In this document: in pieces, positions 46,027 through 55,619 of the stretch
Position numbering within the stretch: the stretch's first letter is position 1
Layout: each line of letters opens with the position of its first letter
NCBI RefSeq assembly: GCF_017591435.1
Contig: NC_059281.1
Location: 10,357,402-10,421,401, forward strand
Direction of reading: 5' to 3'
DNA: 64,000 nt
From: Portunus trituberculatus
Lineage: Eukaryota > Arthropoda > Malacostraca > Decapoda > Portunidae
The notes under the pieces: generated by a model
What the model was told of the DNA's origin: nothing
Databases searched by the model: none
Seen by the model: only the letters and a program-made list of their open reading frames with translations
Position numbers and translations under genes: made by a program

Positions 46027-47075
46027 ATCTCATCACCCCTTACCTCTTTATCTCTTTTATCACTCTTTCTCTTACTTTGGTAGTGAGAGACTTTTTTTTT
46101 GTTTTACTCTAAAGTGTTCAGATATTCTTCTCTCCCTTGAATGTCACGTAATTGTAAAGGAAGATGGCGGTTGAGATACATAAGGTTCCATGAGAGAAGG
46201 ATCGTTTCTGCCTCCTTCTCCTTTTGGTAAGAGTGGCAAACGTGTCTCTTTGAACCAGTCGAGGTAATCATTCCAGTAATCGTCACGGGTTGAGCGCCAG
46301 GGAAGGCAGAGTCACGGTTCCGTCCCTGTTACCTCCAGCGTTGTCATTTCACTTCCAGAGAGGACATTGTGCGTGGGATGGCCTCTTTTCCAAATGTTGA
46401 TGATGGCTTAATTGTTTTCTCCCTCTCGAGTCTCACGTAGCGTCTGTCTAGTAGTACGTGGGTGGGAGTAAAGGTGTGTGCATGTCTGTATGTGTGTGTG
46501 TTTACGTCTCAAGAAACACTCTGCAATATGAGAGAGGAAAACATTTTACCTTTCCTTACACGACCGAAGCACATCTGGAATAGAGAGACCTACTTCCATG
46601 AAAAAAGGGGAAGAAAGAGAGAAAAAAAAAAAAAAGAGAAGAAGAGAGGTCGGCGTTTGCAGCGGGACTAGAAAATCCTTATCCAGAGGCATCACACTGG
46701 GACGGAGGTTCATGCAAGGAAGGAAAGGCGGAAATTGTGCAAGCTGTTTCATGGTCTCTTTTCCAGGAACGTGAGCGGAATAGTGAATGCCGCGGCCGTG
46801 TGGTTTATACGGATCCACATTTCCCGTATGGCGCGGCACGTGAGAGGGCGTCGCCATGATATACGTGTAGACAGGCAGACGGACAGACAGACGGATGGTG
46901 TGGAGAATATAGATAGCGAGAAGGTGAAAAGTGGCGGTGATTGTGGTGTTGGTATTAGTGATTGATGACGTGGAGGACGACGAAGGTGGAGATGAAATGT
47001 TGGAAAGAAAATATTTGATGTGAATGTGTGAAGAGAAAGACGAAAAACTGAGGGAATAGAGGAAGGGAAAGAGGA
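46027..47075. other. Unannotated intronic stretch
   Basis: Contains a possible cryptic exon at 46767-46839 (acceptor GGTCTCTTTTCCAG, donor GGCAC|GTGAGA). Its phase does not fit between exons 2 and 3. Otherwise nothing recognised. Confidence 0.4.
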
Positions 47076-47390
47076 GAAGGAAACAGAGAGAGTGGAGGAG
47101 AAGGAAGGGGAAGCAGAGAGAGTGTGGAAGAAGGAAGGGGAAAGCAAACGGGAGGGAGGAGAAGGAAGGGGAAGCAGAGAGAGTGAAGGAGAAGGAAGGG
47201 GAAACAGAGAGAGTGAAGGAGAAGGAAGGGGAAGCAGAGAAAATAAAGGAGAAGGAAAGGGAAGCAGAGAGAGTGGAGGAGAAGGAAGGGGAAGCAGAAA
47301 GAGTGGAGGAGAACAAAGGGGAAGCAGAAAGAGTTGAGGAGAAGGAAGGGGAAGCAGAGAGAGTGGAGGAGAAGGAAGGAAGGAAAGAAA
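47076..47390. repeat. 30-bp minisatellite (purine-rich)
   Basis: About ten units of GGAGAAGGAAGGGGAAGCAG, then AGAGAGT. Open on both strands because the period is a multiple of three. It ends about 70 bp before the exon 3 acceptor. Confidence 0.93.
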
Positions 47391-47460
47391 GAAGATGATA
47401 CGAGCATTAGCATTATCAACGTTGCAAATCTCTAACAAAACCATTCCCTCTCTTCTCCAG

Positions 47461-47712
47461 CAGGCGTCCCCTTGCAAGAAGAAAAGCCTGCTTCCTGCCT
47501 GTCTCCGTGGGCGTGTTCCTTCCGACGAGAACGTGTACAGTAAGAGCCAGTCCGCCCACACCTCGCCCGCCCACCGCTCAGCCTCCCGAGGACAGCACCA
47601 GCAGCAGGATGGAATAGATTATGAGGATGAGAGTTACTTCAAGCGACGACCCAAGACAATCTGCTACACCGACCCGCGACGACTTTCCACCCTCGACGAC
47701 ACGCTAGCCAAG
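47461..47712 (+). CDS. Exon 3, 84 codons
   Basis: Acceptor CATTCCCTCTCTTCTCCAG is followed by a second CAG, so the start is 47461 or 47464 (tandem NAGNAG acceptor, one Gln more or less). Donor GCCAAG|GTAAGAG. Phase 0 at both ends. The peptide is basic and Ser/Pro-rich (ASPCKKKSLLPACLRGR, then SQSAHTSPAHRSASRG), followed by DGIDYEDESYFKRRPKTICY and TDPRRLSTLDDTLAK. The second half has mixed composition and looks more constrained. Direct joining to exon 2 keeps the frame, although unseen exons in the 13.4-kb intron are possible. Confidence 0.85.
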
Positions 47713-47739
47713 GTAAGAGTGAGTGAGTGAGTGACGCCT

Positions 47740-48079
47740 GTATTCAGAAACCTTTTGCTCTCTCTCACTACGACAGTTTTCCAAGGCCACAGAGACAATT
47801 AGCCAGGTTTTCAAGACAGTTTCTCCTTCATAAACTAGAAATCTTGCCTATCTATCACCAGATCCATAAAAAATACTCTTAGAAACTCTTTATTCTTTCA
47901 CTACTACGGTTTCCCAAGGCCACACAGACAACTAACCGGATTTTCAAGACGGTTTTTCCTTATGTAAACTAGAAATCATGCCAATCTATCATCGGAACCA
48001 TGAAAACATCCTTAAAAACACGAGTGGCTTCAACCCTTGGACAGTAGTGATGGTGAGAGAGCAAAGCGTTTCAGAACAC
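47740..48079. mobile_element. Family 2 MITE-like element, dimer
   Basis: Starts GTATTCAGAAACCTTTTGC only 27 bp after the exon 3 donor and ends GAGCAAAGCGTTTCAGAACAC. Two bodies, each with CCGGATTTTCAAGACGG and CTAGAAATCATGCC. Confidence 0.78.
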
Positions 48080-48154
48080 AAGCCTGAGTGAGAGTGAGTG
48101 TGTCCCTCCTATGAATATTCCCTCCTGTGATAAACTTCCTGAGTCTGACGTGGT

Positions 48155-48390
48155 CTAATCTAATGTAACCTAAGCTACTGTAACCAGACCAAAGCTGACC
48201 TAATGTGAACTAACCTAACCAAACCTAACCTTTACGTATCCTAACCTAACTAACCTAGCCAGAACTAAGCATACCAAACCAAACCCAACCAAACTAACCT
48301 AAACAGCAAACACACACAATAAAACCCAAATCTAACCAACCCAAGGCAGTCAACCTAACTAAAACTAACCAAACCAAACCTAATCTACCG
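48155..48390. repeat. Degenerate (CCTAA)n array
   Basis: CTAACC, CCAAACC and CTAACTAACC units with many substitutions. A decayed relative of the array at 27541. Confidence 0.72.
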
Positions 48391-48752
48391 TGGGAGAATC
48401 TTAAAGGGGGAATATTCGTGGTGGAAAATTTACATATAAGGAATTTGCAGAGTACGGGTGAAATGGTAGTCGATGCGGAAGAGAAGGGAAGTAAGGCGTG
48501 GAGTGAGGAAAGAAGAGGCAGTGAGATGTGAGATGAAAGGGAGAAAGGGGGGCAGGAGTAGATTGAGGGCCACAGTGAGGGGAATGAATGATGGGAAGGG
48601 AATGAGGTGTGAAGAAAGAGAGGGGACAGATGGGATGGATGGGAAGGGATGGGTTGGAAGAGGAAGGGAAGGAAGGCGAAGGAACGGAACGAGCGAGGCG
48701 TGATGTTGCCGCTACCTTTGTCAAACTAATTATTCTACCTGACCTTATGATT

Positions 48753-48754
<2 letters not shown>
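48391..48754. other. Purine-rich intronic stretch
   Basis: No feature recognised. Confidence 0.4.

Positions 48755-48803
<49 letters not shown>
48755..48803. repeat. (GA)n microsatellite
   Basis: Pure GA run of 49 bp. Confidence 0.97.
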
Positions 48804-48805
<2 letters not shown>

Positions 48806-49031
48806 CAGCTGAGACTCTAATGAGGGAGGTGAGGGCGCAAGGGAGAGACTGTGGTGAGAGGGGGGGGGACAGGTAACAGTCTCGGGTAGCACTTGTATAA
48901 CGGAGAGCTTCAGATATCGGGGTCCAGGTGTCGTTAAAGGTGGAGTTTCAGGTAAGGGCGAGGCAGCGAGTGGGTGAGGAAAGCAGGCTAGGTTTTCAGT
49001 ACTGAGGCGAAGCTGTGTGTACTTATAGGCC

Positions 49032-49350
49032 ATTTAAAAACGCTTTGTTCTCTCACCACGACTGTTTTCCAAGGCCACAGAAATGATTAGCGGGATTTTC
49101 AAGTGTTTCTCCTGTTAGTAATGTAAAATTTTGTCACTGCCTCTAGAATCTTGAAAACTTGCTTAAAAATGCTTTATTCTCCCACCATGACTATTTTCCA
49201 AGGCCTCAGAGATGAATAGTGGGGTTTTCAAGAATATTTCTGTAGTTACTAATGTAGAATTCTTGTCACTCTGCCTCTAGAACCTTAAAACTCTTTCACC
49301 ATGGCTATTTTTCAAGGCCACTGGGATGGTTAGCTGGGTTTTCAAGAGTG
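49032..49350. mobile_element. Family 2 MITE-like element, multimer, truncated
   Basis: AAAACGCTTTGTTCTCTCACC at the left. Three bodies with ATTTTCCAAGGCC and GGGTTTTCAAGAGTGTT follow. The right end is replaced by the end of a family 1 element. Confidence 0.72.
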
Positions 49351-49382
49351 TTAGAAATGTGTCCCAGTACTGAAAGGGTTAA
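49351..49382 (-). mobile_element. Family 1 MITE, solo end
   Basis: AGAAATGTGTCCCAGTACTGAAAGGGTTAA only. The junction with family 2 sequence is abrupt. Confidence 0.7.
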
Positions 49383-50052
49383 GTCGAGGAAATTACAAGC
49401 TTTTCCTCTAATAATTCAAAAGTTACCTCACTTTGTTTTCTCTCCCTACATTTTAATACCGTGCTTGAATAAACCTGACCAACAAATATATTTCCTTTTA
49501 CCATCAGTGTTTCCTCAGGCCATCCATCTTTCCCTTCACTCTGCGGGGTTGCTTTCCACGCGAGCTGTCCACTGCTGGCAAACAGGCTTAGAATAATGAT
49601 GGTGATGGTGGACCTAAACAGATTCCTCGCTGATGACCTGTCGTTGTTGCCATGGTCGGGGTCATAAATGAGGCGGTAATGACAAGGGATTGAAGCTTGG
49701 AGTCCTGCATTTCACGAGGCTGGACTCTCTAAAGCTGTATTTCCAAACTGCCTGCATTTTTTTCCTGACTCGCTTCCCAATTATTGAAGTAATTAACGTT
49801 TACAAAGGAAAAAAGTCCAACTCTTGTGCCTCGTAACGACTTCCGTATTTACTTTCGCTTCAAGCAGCACAGGAATGCTTTTCAAACACAGCTCAACTCG
49901 CCAGACGAAATGAAAAAGAAAGAAAATATTCCTCACGCTTATTCTGTGACTTGTACACGTTCTTACTCTAACCACGATAAAGAAAATTAAGTTCATGTCA
50001 AAATTTAGAGTTTTTGCATTTATATGTAGCGTAATTAATCAAATTTAACCTC
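49383..50052. other. Unannotated intronic stretch
   Basis: No feature recognised. Confidence 0.4.
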
Positions 50053-50273
50053 GTATTAGCAAACATTTCCGTGCTTCACCTCCACTATTTCAGAAAGGCT
50101 TTATTTAAATGTACACGAGTTTTTAAGGTGTTTTTATGGTTCTAGAGGCAGAGTGACAAGATTTCTACATTATCAATAGGAGAAACACTCTTGAAAACCT
50201 CGCTAATCATATCTGTGGCCTTGAAAAACATTCGTGGTGAGAGAGTGAGAGAGCAAAGCGTTTCTCTATACGG
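50053..50273. mobile_element. Family 2 MITE-like element, single unit
   Basis: GTATTAGCAAACATTTCCGTG at the left, AGCAAAGCGTTTCTCTATACGG at the right, about 221 bp, with a small GAGAGT duplication in the right end. Confidence 0.78.
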
Positions 50274-50669
50274 ACCTTGTTTGTGTTGCTTTGATATTGT
50301 ATAGACTTATGACTTGTATTCAACCAAAGATCCACAGTTCGCATATACCTCAAACACAGTACCTTTTCTGTATAGCTTCACAACAGTCGTACTATTCATA
50401 GGTCAACCACATTTCTACCAGGCATGCATCATTTTATATTTGCAAGTTCCCCGCACGTACACACTTGCAGCACAGGCCAGCCACGCGCCACACTCCAGCC
50501 ATATTGAACCACACATCCACCGCCACACGCCTACCCTCCCATTCAGCAACATTTCTATCACTTTTGACGACAGGTTCATCCCGTCATCTGATCGGAGCGG
50601 CACGTGGCAGACATTTTTTCCCTCTATCTATCTATTTTTAGTCTCTGGTCTCACTCCACTAACGTAGGA
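50274..50669. other. Unannotated intronic stretch
   Basis: No feature recognised. Confidence 0.4.
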
Positions 50670-51090
50670 GGGGAAAAATAAAGAAAAAACGTGTATAGCA
50701 GTTTCCCTCACATACTTCTCCCTCATGAAACTTTGTAGCTGATGAGGGAAAGAAAACTCGAGATAGTAAACTCTGCGAAAAAGAACTTGAGGAAAAAAAA
50801 TGAAGAAAGAAACATAAAGAAAAACGTGAAGGAAAAAATCGTATAAAGCAGTTTCCCACACATAATTCTCCCTCATGAAACTTGGTAGCTGATGAAAGAG
50901 AAGTCAGGATAGCAAACTCCACTACAATAAACGTGAAGAAAAATCGTGAAGAAAAACATGAAGAAAATAAACGGGAAGGGAAAAAAAAATTAAAACCGTT
51001 TCCTTCACATAATTCTCCCTCACGAAACTTGGTAGCTAGTGAAAGAGAACTCGAGATAGCCAACTCCACTTGAAAAAAATTATGTACCTT
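50670..51090. repeat. About 130-bp tandem repeat
   Basis: Three degenerate units marked by GCAGTTTCCCTCACATA, TTCTCCCTCATGAAACTTGGTAGC, GAAAGAGAACTCGAGATAGC and CAAACTCC, separated by A-rich GTGAAGAAAAA segments. Confidence 0.83.
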
Positions 51091-51307
51091 TATAGTCGTT
51101 TCCCTGTTATATTTAAGCAGCAGCAACAACAACAGCAACAGCAGCAGCAAAAGTACTCGCTTATTTATCGCCAGTGTCTCTTCATTTGATAATTCCAGCG
51201 GCGGATTCTGAGTCTGCATAATTTTATGGTAAAAAAAAAAAAAAATGAGGGAACGTGACAGAATGTAATTAGCAAGATTACTCTGCTGGTTCATTATTAT
51301 GCTGGAC

Positions 51308-51585
51308 TCCTTTTTTTTTTCTTTCTCTTATTTATCATGCACCACTATTTACTTACTTACTTTCCTGTGTATCTATCGAGTTGTATGTGTATCTATCTTG
51401 TGTCTATTAGTTAAGTAAGCTGTCTCTGAATTTAAATTGTTTCTTTTTTTTCTTACTCTTATTTATCATGCACCACTATTTACTTACTTACTTTCCTGTG
51501 TATCTATCGAGTTGTATGTGTATCTATCTTGTGTCTATTAGTTAAGCTGTCTCTGTGTATTTAAACTGTTTGTCCTGTGAATCTT
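51308..51585. repeat. About 120-bp tandem duplication
   Basis: Two near-identical copies containing TTATTTATCATGCACCACTA, TTTACTTACTTACTTTCCTG, TGTATCTATCGAGTTGTATG and GTGTCTATTAGTTAAG. Confidence 0.9.
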
Positions 51586-51796
51586 AACCGTTTCAGTACT
51601 GGCATGCATTTTTACCATGGGTTTTGGGTGTGATTAGACGATTTTATTTAAATTAGGAAGGGTCTGTGGAGTTCAGAAGATGAATGGCCTCAGTTTTCAC
51701 TATTTTCATCCCCACACAAGTTTCTGAAGCTGTATAATATCACCAAATAGTAAGCAAAATAAGTATAAAAATGCGTCATGGTACTGAAGAGGTTAT
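51584..51796 (+). mobile_element. Family 1 MITE, full length
   Basis: TTAACCGTTTCAGTACTGG at the left, GGTACTGAAGAGGTTAT at the right. Confidence 0.88.
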
Positions 51797-51825
51797 ATGT
51801 ATTTAACTTACTGTCCTAAGTGCCC

Positions 51826-52170
51826 AAACTGTATATCTTTCTACCTACTTCTTTCCTCCACCTCTTCAGTCTTTTCATCCTTCATCTTCTCAATTTCCAG
51901 TCAGGTTTCACATCCTCCTTTTCCTCTCTTCCTTCACCATCTTCTCAAGTGTCCTTCAAACTATATTTCTTTATATCTACTTTCCTCTACAGCTCCAGTA
52001 TTTTCAACCTTCACCTTCACAATTCCCCGTCATTCTTCACAGTCTCATCTAGTCAAATGTCCTTCAAACTGTATTTCTTTATATCTACATATTTCCTCTC
52101 TAGCTTCAGTATTTTCATCCTTCACCTTCTGAATTCCCTGTCATTCTTCACATTCTCATCTCCCTCTCAT
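51826..52170. repeat. Pyrimidine-rich minisatellite next to the exon 4 acceptor
   Basis: Three units of about 108-131 bp with TCCTTCAAACTGTATTTC, TTTATATCTAC, CTTCAGTATTTTCATCC, TTCACCTTCTGAATTCC. Ends about 40 bp before exon 4. Confidence 0.82.
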
Positions 52171-52208
52171 CCATCACCATCTACTCAACCCCTCCTGCCC
52201 TTCCCCAG

Positions 52209-52373
52209 AGTGGCCGCGTCTCCCGCCCCCGATCGGAGGTGTCGTCAGAGGGCCACGACTCCCGCCAGACTGACGATGGAGCCACCGACCCTTCCCGACG
52301 ACCCACGCAGCTTCCACTCTCTCCGGCGGCCCTCACTCAGGCGCGCCGCCCCCCCAAGACCGCGCTCGGGAAG
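52209..52373 (+). CDS. Exon 4, 55 codons, Ser/Arg/Pro-rich
   Basis: Acceptor CCTCCTGCCCTTCCCCAG and donor GGGAAG|GTAAGTG. Phase 0 at both ends. Of the three frames, one has a stop, and of the two open ones only this continues exon 3 in phase. It encodes SGRVSRPRSEVSSEGHDSRQ, TDDGATDPSRRPTQLPLSP and AALTQARRPPKTALGK, consistent with a disordered linker rich in phosphorylatable Ser/Thr. The frame also runs on into the adjacent CT array, which is intronic. Confidence 0.8.
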
Positions 52374-52416
52374 GTAAGTGTTTGGTTCCCGTTGCTAATT
52401 CTGTACCTGTGTTGCC

Positions 52417-52817
<401 letters not shown>

Positions 52818-52849
52818 CAGCACTAGCATTTGTACACGTGTCTTATGCC

Positions 52850-52987
52850 CGTCTTCCAAAACGCTTTCCTCTTTTGTCACGACAATTTTCCAAGGCCACA
52901 GAGACAACTAGCAGGGTTTTCTAGACTTTCAATTGGAGCTTTTGGAAAACAGTGATGGTGGGAGAGCAAAGCGTTTCAGAATAAAGG
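52850..52987. mobile_element. Family 2 MITE-like element, internally deleted
   Basis: CCGTCTTCCAAAACGCTTTCC at the left, GCAAAGCGTTTCAGAATAAAG at the right, 138 bp. Ends 43 bp before the first exon 5 acceptor AG. Confidence 0.76.
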
Positions 52988-53041
52988 CTTTAGATGTACC
53001 TGGTCAGTAAGCCTTTCCCTCTCTCCTCAGGCTACACCCAG

Positions 53042-53178
53042 CAGCGGTCCGCCTTCACGCAGCCCAACACCCCCGACCTAGGCCATTCTTCGCGCTTCAG
53101 GCCTCCCGCGGGGCACGAAGGATTCCCCGACGACCGACCACAGGGACAGAAACACGTTAGCTTCCAGAAGTTCATGAG
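53042..53178 (+). CDS. Exon 5, 45 codons plus 2 nt, with tandem acceptors
   Basis: The expected acceptor TTTCCCTCTCTCCTCAG ends at 53030. Starting there in phase 0 gives a TAG after 16 codons. A second acceptor 11 bp on (CTACACCCAG|CAG) restores the frame: QRSAFTQPNTPDLGHSSRF, RPPAGHEGFPDDRPQGQ, KHVSFQKFM. Donor ATGAG|GTGAGG leaves two bases that form Ser with the first base of exon 6. The alternative is an unseen small exon ending in phase 1 and use of the 53030 acceptor. KHVSF (53150-53164) fits the PP1-docking RVxF pattern. Confidence 0.78.
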
Positions 53179-53261
53179 GTGAGGGAGAGAGCGAGAGAGA
53201 GAAAAAAGAGAAGTGAATGAGAGAGTTGTTAGGAGTTGTTAGAGAGCTTTAAGAAGACAAA

Positions 53262-53474
53262 TTAACCCCTTTAGTACCAAGACACGTTTTCATATTCACT
53301 CTGCTTACTATTTAGTGATTTTATACAGCTTCAGAAACTTATGTGGGGATTAAAATAGTGAAGGCTGTGACCATTAATCATGAAATTTTCGTAGACCCTT
53401 TCCTAATGTCAATATAATTGTGTAATCAAACCCAAACTCAAGGTAGAAATGAGTTCCAGTACTGAAGGGCTTAA
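53262..53474 (-). mobile_element. Family 1 MITE inside intron 5
   Basis: TTAACCCCTTTAGTACCAAG at the left, CCAGTACTGAAGGGCTTAA at the right. 213 of the intron's 390 bp are this element. Confidence 0.92.
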
Positions 53475-53568
53475 GAGGACAAATTAATGGGTCACTTATT
53501 GTAGCTTCCTTTGTGTTAATCATGTTCTTTCTCAAATTGCCTCTCTGATCCCCTCCCCTTCCGCACAG

Positions 53569-53759
53569 CCGATCCTTGACGGAGGGGCGCCTGGAGGAGA
53601 AAGGGCTGGACGAGGGCGAGGGCCGGGCAGGATGCAGAGGAACAGGGGAGTCAAGGAGCCACGAGAGACTGCTAGACGCCCGACGCTCGCCAGACTATCT
53701 AGAACAACGTGCCCTCGATCAACTCCTGGCGCCTGTGCTCACCAAGGCTCTCCTGCAAG
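53569..53759 (+). CDS. Exon 6, 63 codons, likely helical end
   Basis: Acceptor CCCCTCCCCTTCCGCACAG and donor CTGCAAG|GTGGGT. Phase 2 in, phase 1 out, matching both neighbours. It encodes SRSLTEGRLEEKGLDEGEG, RAGCRGTGESRSHERLLD, ARRSPDYLEQRALDQLLAP and VLTKALLQ. The last 25 residues are leucine-rich and amphipathic, suggesting a helix or short coiled coil, unlike the disordered remainder. Confidence 0.85.
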
Positions 53760-53880
53760 GTGGGTATTGGCTGCTGCTCCCGCTACTTCTACTCCTTCAG
53801 GATAATGTGATATACAGTGTGGGTGTGGACTTTTGTGGTAAATTTTTTGTGTTTATTTTATTTTTTTAGGGAGGTTTGAT

Positions 53881-53882
<2 letters not shown>

Positions 53883-53950
<68 letters not shown>
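53883..53950. repeat. (GT)n microsatellite
   Basis: Pure GT run of 68 bp in intron 6. Confidence 0.97.
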
Positions 53951-53951
<1 letters not shown>

Positions 53952-54245
53952 AGGTGGTGGGCAGGTGTGGCCGTGACAGGTGTAGGAGAGGTGGGCTGTC
54001 ACGTGGGAGGGTCGCTGGGCCATGGACGTGCTGTACTAAAAGGTCACCGTTCTTTGGTGCCTTTTTTTTCATTCTTTCATTTATTTCATTCTTTATGTAT
54101 TTTGATTTATATTTTTGTTTGTGTCCATTCGTTTTATTTGTTCGTTTGTTTTCAGGTATGAATACGTATTTTCAGATTACTGTCAGTGTGTTACAGTAAG
54201 CGATACCCAGCTGGTCATGTCTTTGGCTTCCCTGCTGTTGGTTTT

Positions 54246-54358
54246 AGGTGGTGGTGGTGACGGTTGTGGTGGTAGTGGAGACGGTGGTAAGGGTGGTGAT
54301 GGTAGCAGTGGTGGTGGTGGTAGTGCTTGTTTTAATAGTAGTGGTGATGGTATTAGAT
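54246..54358. repeat. (GGT)n imperfect triplet tract
   Basis: GGT/GAT/GTA triplets with interruptions. Confidence 0.85.
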
Positions 54359-54418
54359 AGAACTGATGGTGATGATGGTGGTGGAATATGCATCTTTATA
54401 TCTCTTCTTATATTGTGC

Positions 54419-54424
<6 letters not shown>

Positions 54425-54488
<64 letters not shown>
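54425..54488. repeat. (GT)n microsatellite
   Basis: Pure GT run of 64 bp. Confidence 0.97.
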
Positions 54489-54490
<2 letters not shown>

Positions 54491-55375
54491 GGGCTCTGAT
54501 GTCACAGTACATCTGTTCTGTGATTGGTCCTTCCCTTCTGACTTGCCCCCGTCCCATTGGTTAACTCACCCAGTCTTCTCTAAGTCTGTGTAATATAAGT
54601 GAAGTGAAATATTACTCTGTTTACGTCACCAATTGTTGTCTTCATCTCAACAGCATTATTTTCATGACGTACCCTTGTCCACCTCCTGTCAGCCATCTCC
54701 TCTGTAACGTTATCCTCTCCTGCCCATTGATAAATTTCCCACTTGCTTCTATTCCGCCTTAATAATCTTAATCTATCTCCATTTTTGCAGTGAGTCTGTC
54801 GTTTCCTTTTTAATATTCACTATATATTTTTTTTCATTTTTTTTTGGCTTTCTCTTATTTCTGTCAGTGTGCAGTATGTGCCGCCAAACCCAAGCTTGTT
54901 ATTTACCAGTCATGTGATCATTTCTGTCAACACCTCCCGTGACGCCACTCCCTTTGCCACAGTTTGATTGGCTTCCTGTCGCCCGGTGTATCCGACGTCA
55001 CTGTTATGACTGAACAAGGTGCGTGTGGTCGCTCTCTCACGCCGCCAGAACTGCGCATGCGCCTGTGTGGCAGAGCATGGCTGCCTTATATACTCAGCTG
55101 AAAATACTAAGCCTACTCACAGCCGAGGATTGTGTAGCTCGCTGGTGTGTCAGCTGTAGGATCACCCAGGTAGATGCGGTTTCCCAATTCACGACGTCAT
55201 TATCTATACTTTATCTGGGAGCTAATTGGTTGGTTGAGGAAAGCTTTGGCCAATCAGGTAGACTCTAGCTATCACTTGGCTCTGCAGGACCTTACTGAGA
55301 GAGGCCTTGTCAGTAGTGTTGTAGCGGTGAGGATGAGTTGTTGCAGATAATCAATGTCTTATTTCATACTTAACG
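54489..55375 (+). promoter_or_regulatory. Possible internal promoter in intron 6
   Basis: Five CCAAT boxes in either orientation (54523, 54556, 54967, 55225, 55250), CRE-like sites TGATGTCA (54497), GACGTCAC (54994) and GACGTCAT (55193), and a perfect NRF-1-type palindrome TGCGCATGCGC (55052). TTATATAC (55086) could act as a TATA box. A GTGAGT donor follows at 55375, which could splice an alternative first exon to 55620. The short frame beginning ATG at 55354 does not join exon 7 in phase through that donor. The element types are known promoter modules. That they work here is inference. Confidence 0.45.
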
Positions 55376-55619
55376 TGAGTCCAGTAACTTTTTCATTTCA
55401 TCCTGGGGTCTGCGAGAGCGACATGACAGTCACTTCACCCAGGAAGCGGCCTCATCACCCTCACCTCACCAGAACACCAGACTTAGCCATCTCACTCATC
55501 CCACCATTACCCGCCACACCATCTAGTGAGTCCACATCACATGCACACTGCTCGCCTCACTCACCGCGCAAATCGCCGCTGGTCGGCTCGTAGTAACAAT
55601 TTCCCGTTCGTCCACTCAG

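Noticed and set aside
45617..46174. His/Ser/Thr/Gln-rich frame of about 185 codons
   Set aside because: It follows the CACACAGC minisatellite and has no splice or start support.
46767..46839. Extra exon between exons 2 and 3 (acceptor GGTCTCTTTTCCAG, donor CAC|GTGAGA)
   Set aside because: 73 nt long; inserting it between two phase 0 exons breaks the frame into exon 3. Kept only as a cryptic candidate.
46955..47561. Frames over the 30-bp purine minisatellite upstream of exon 3
   Set aside because: A period of 30 keeps frames open on both strands; the real exon starts only at the acceptor 47460.
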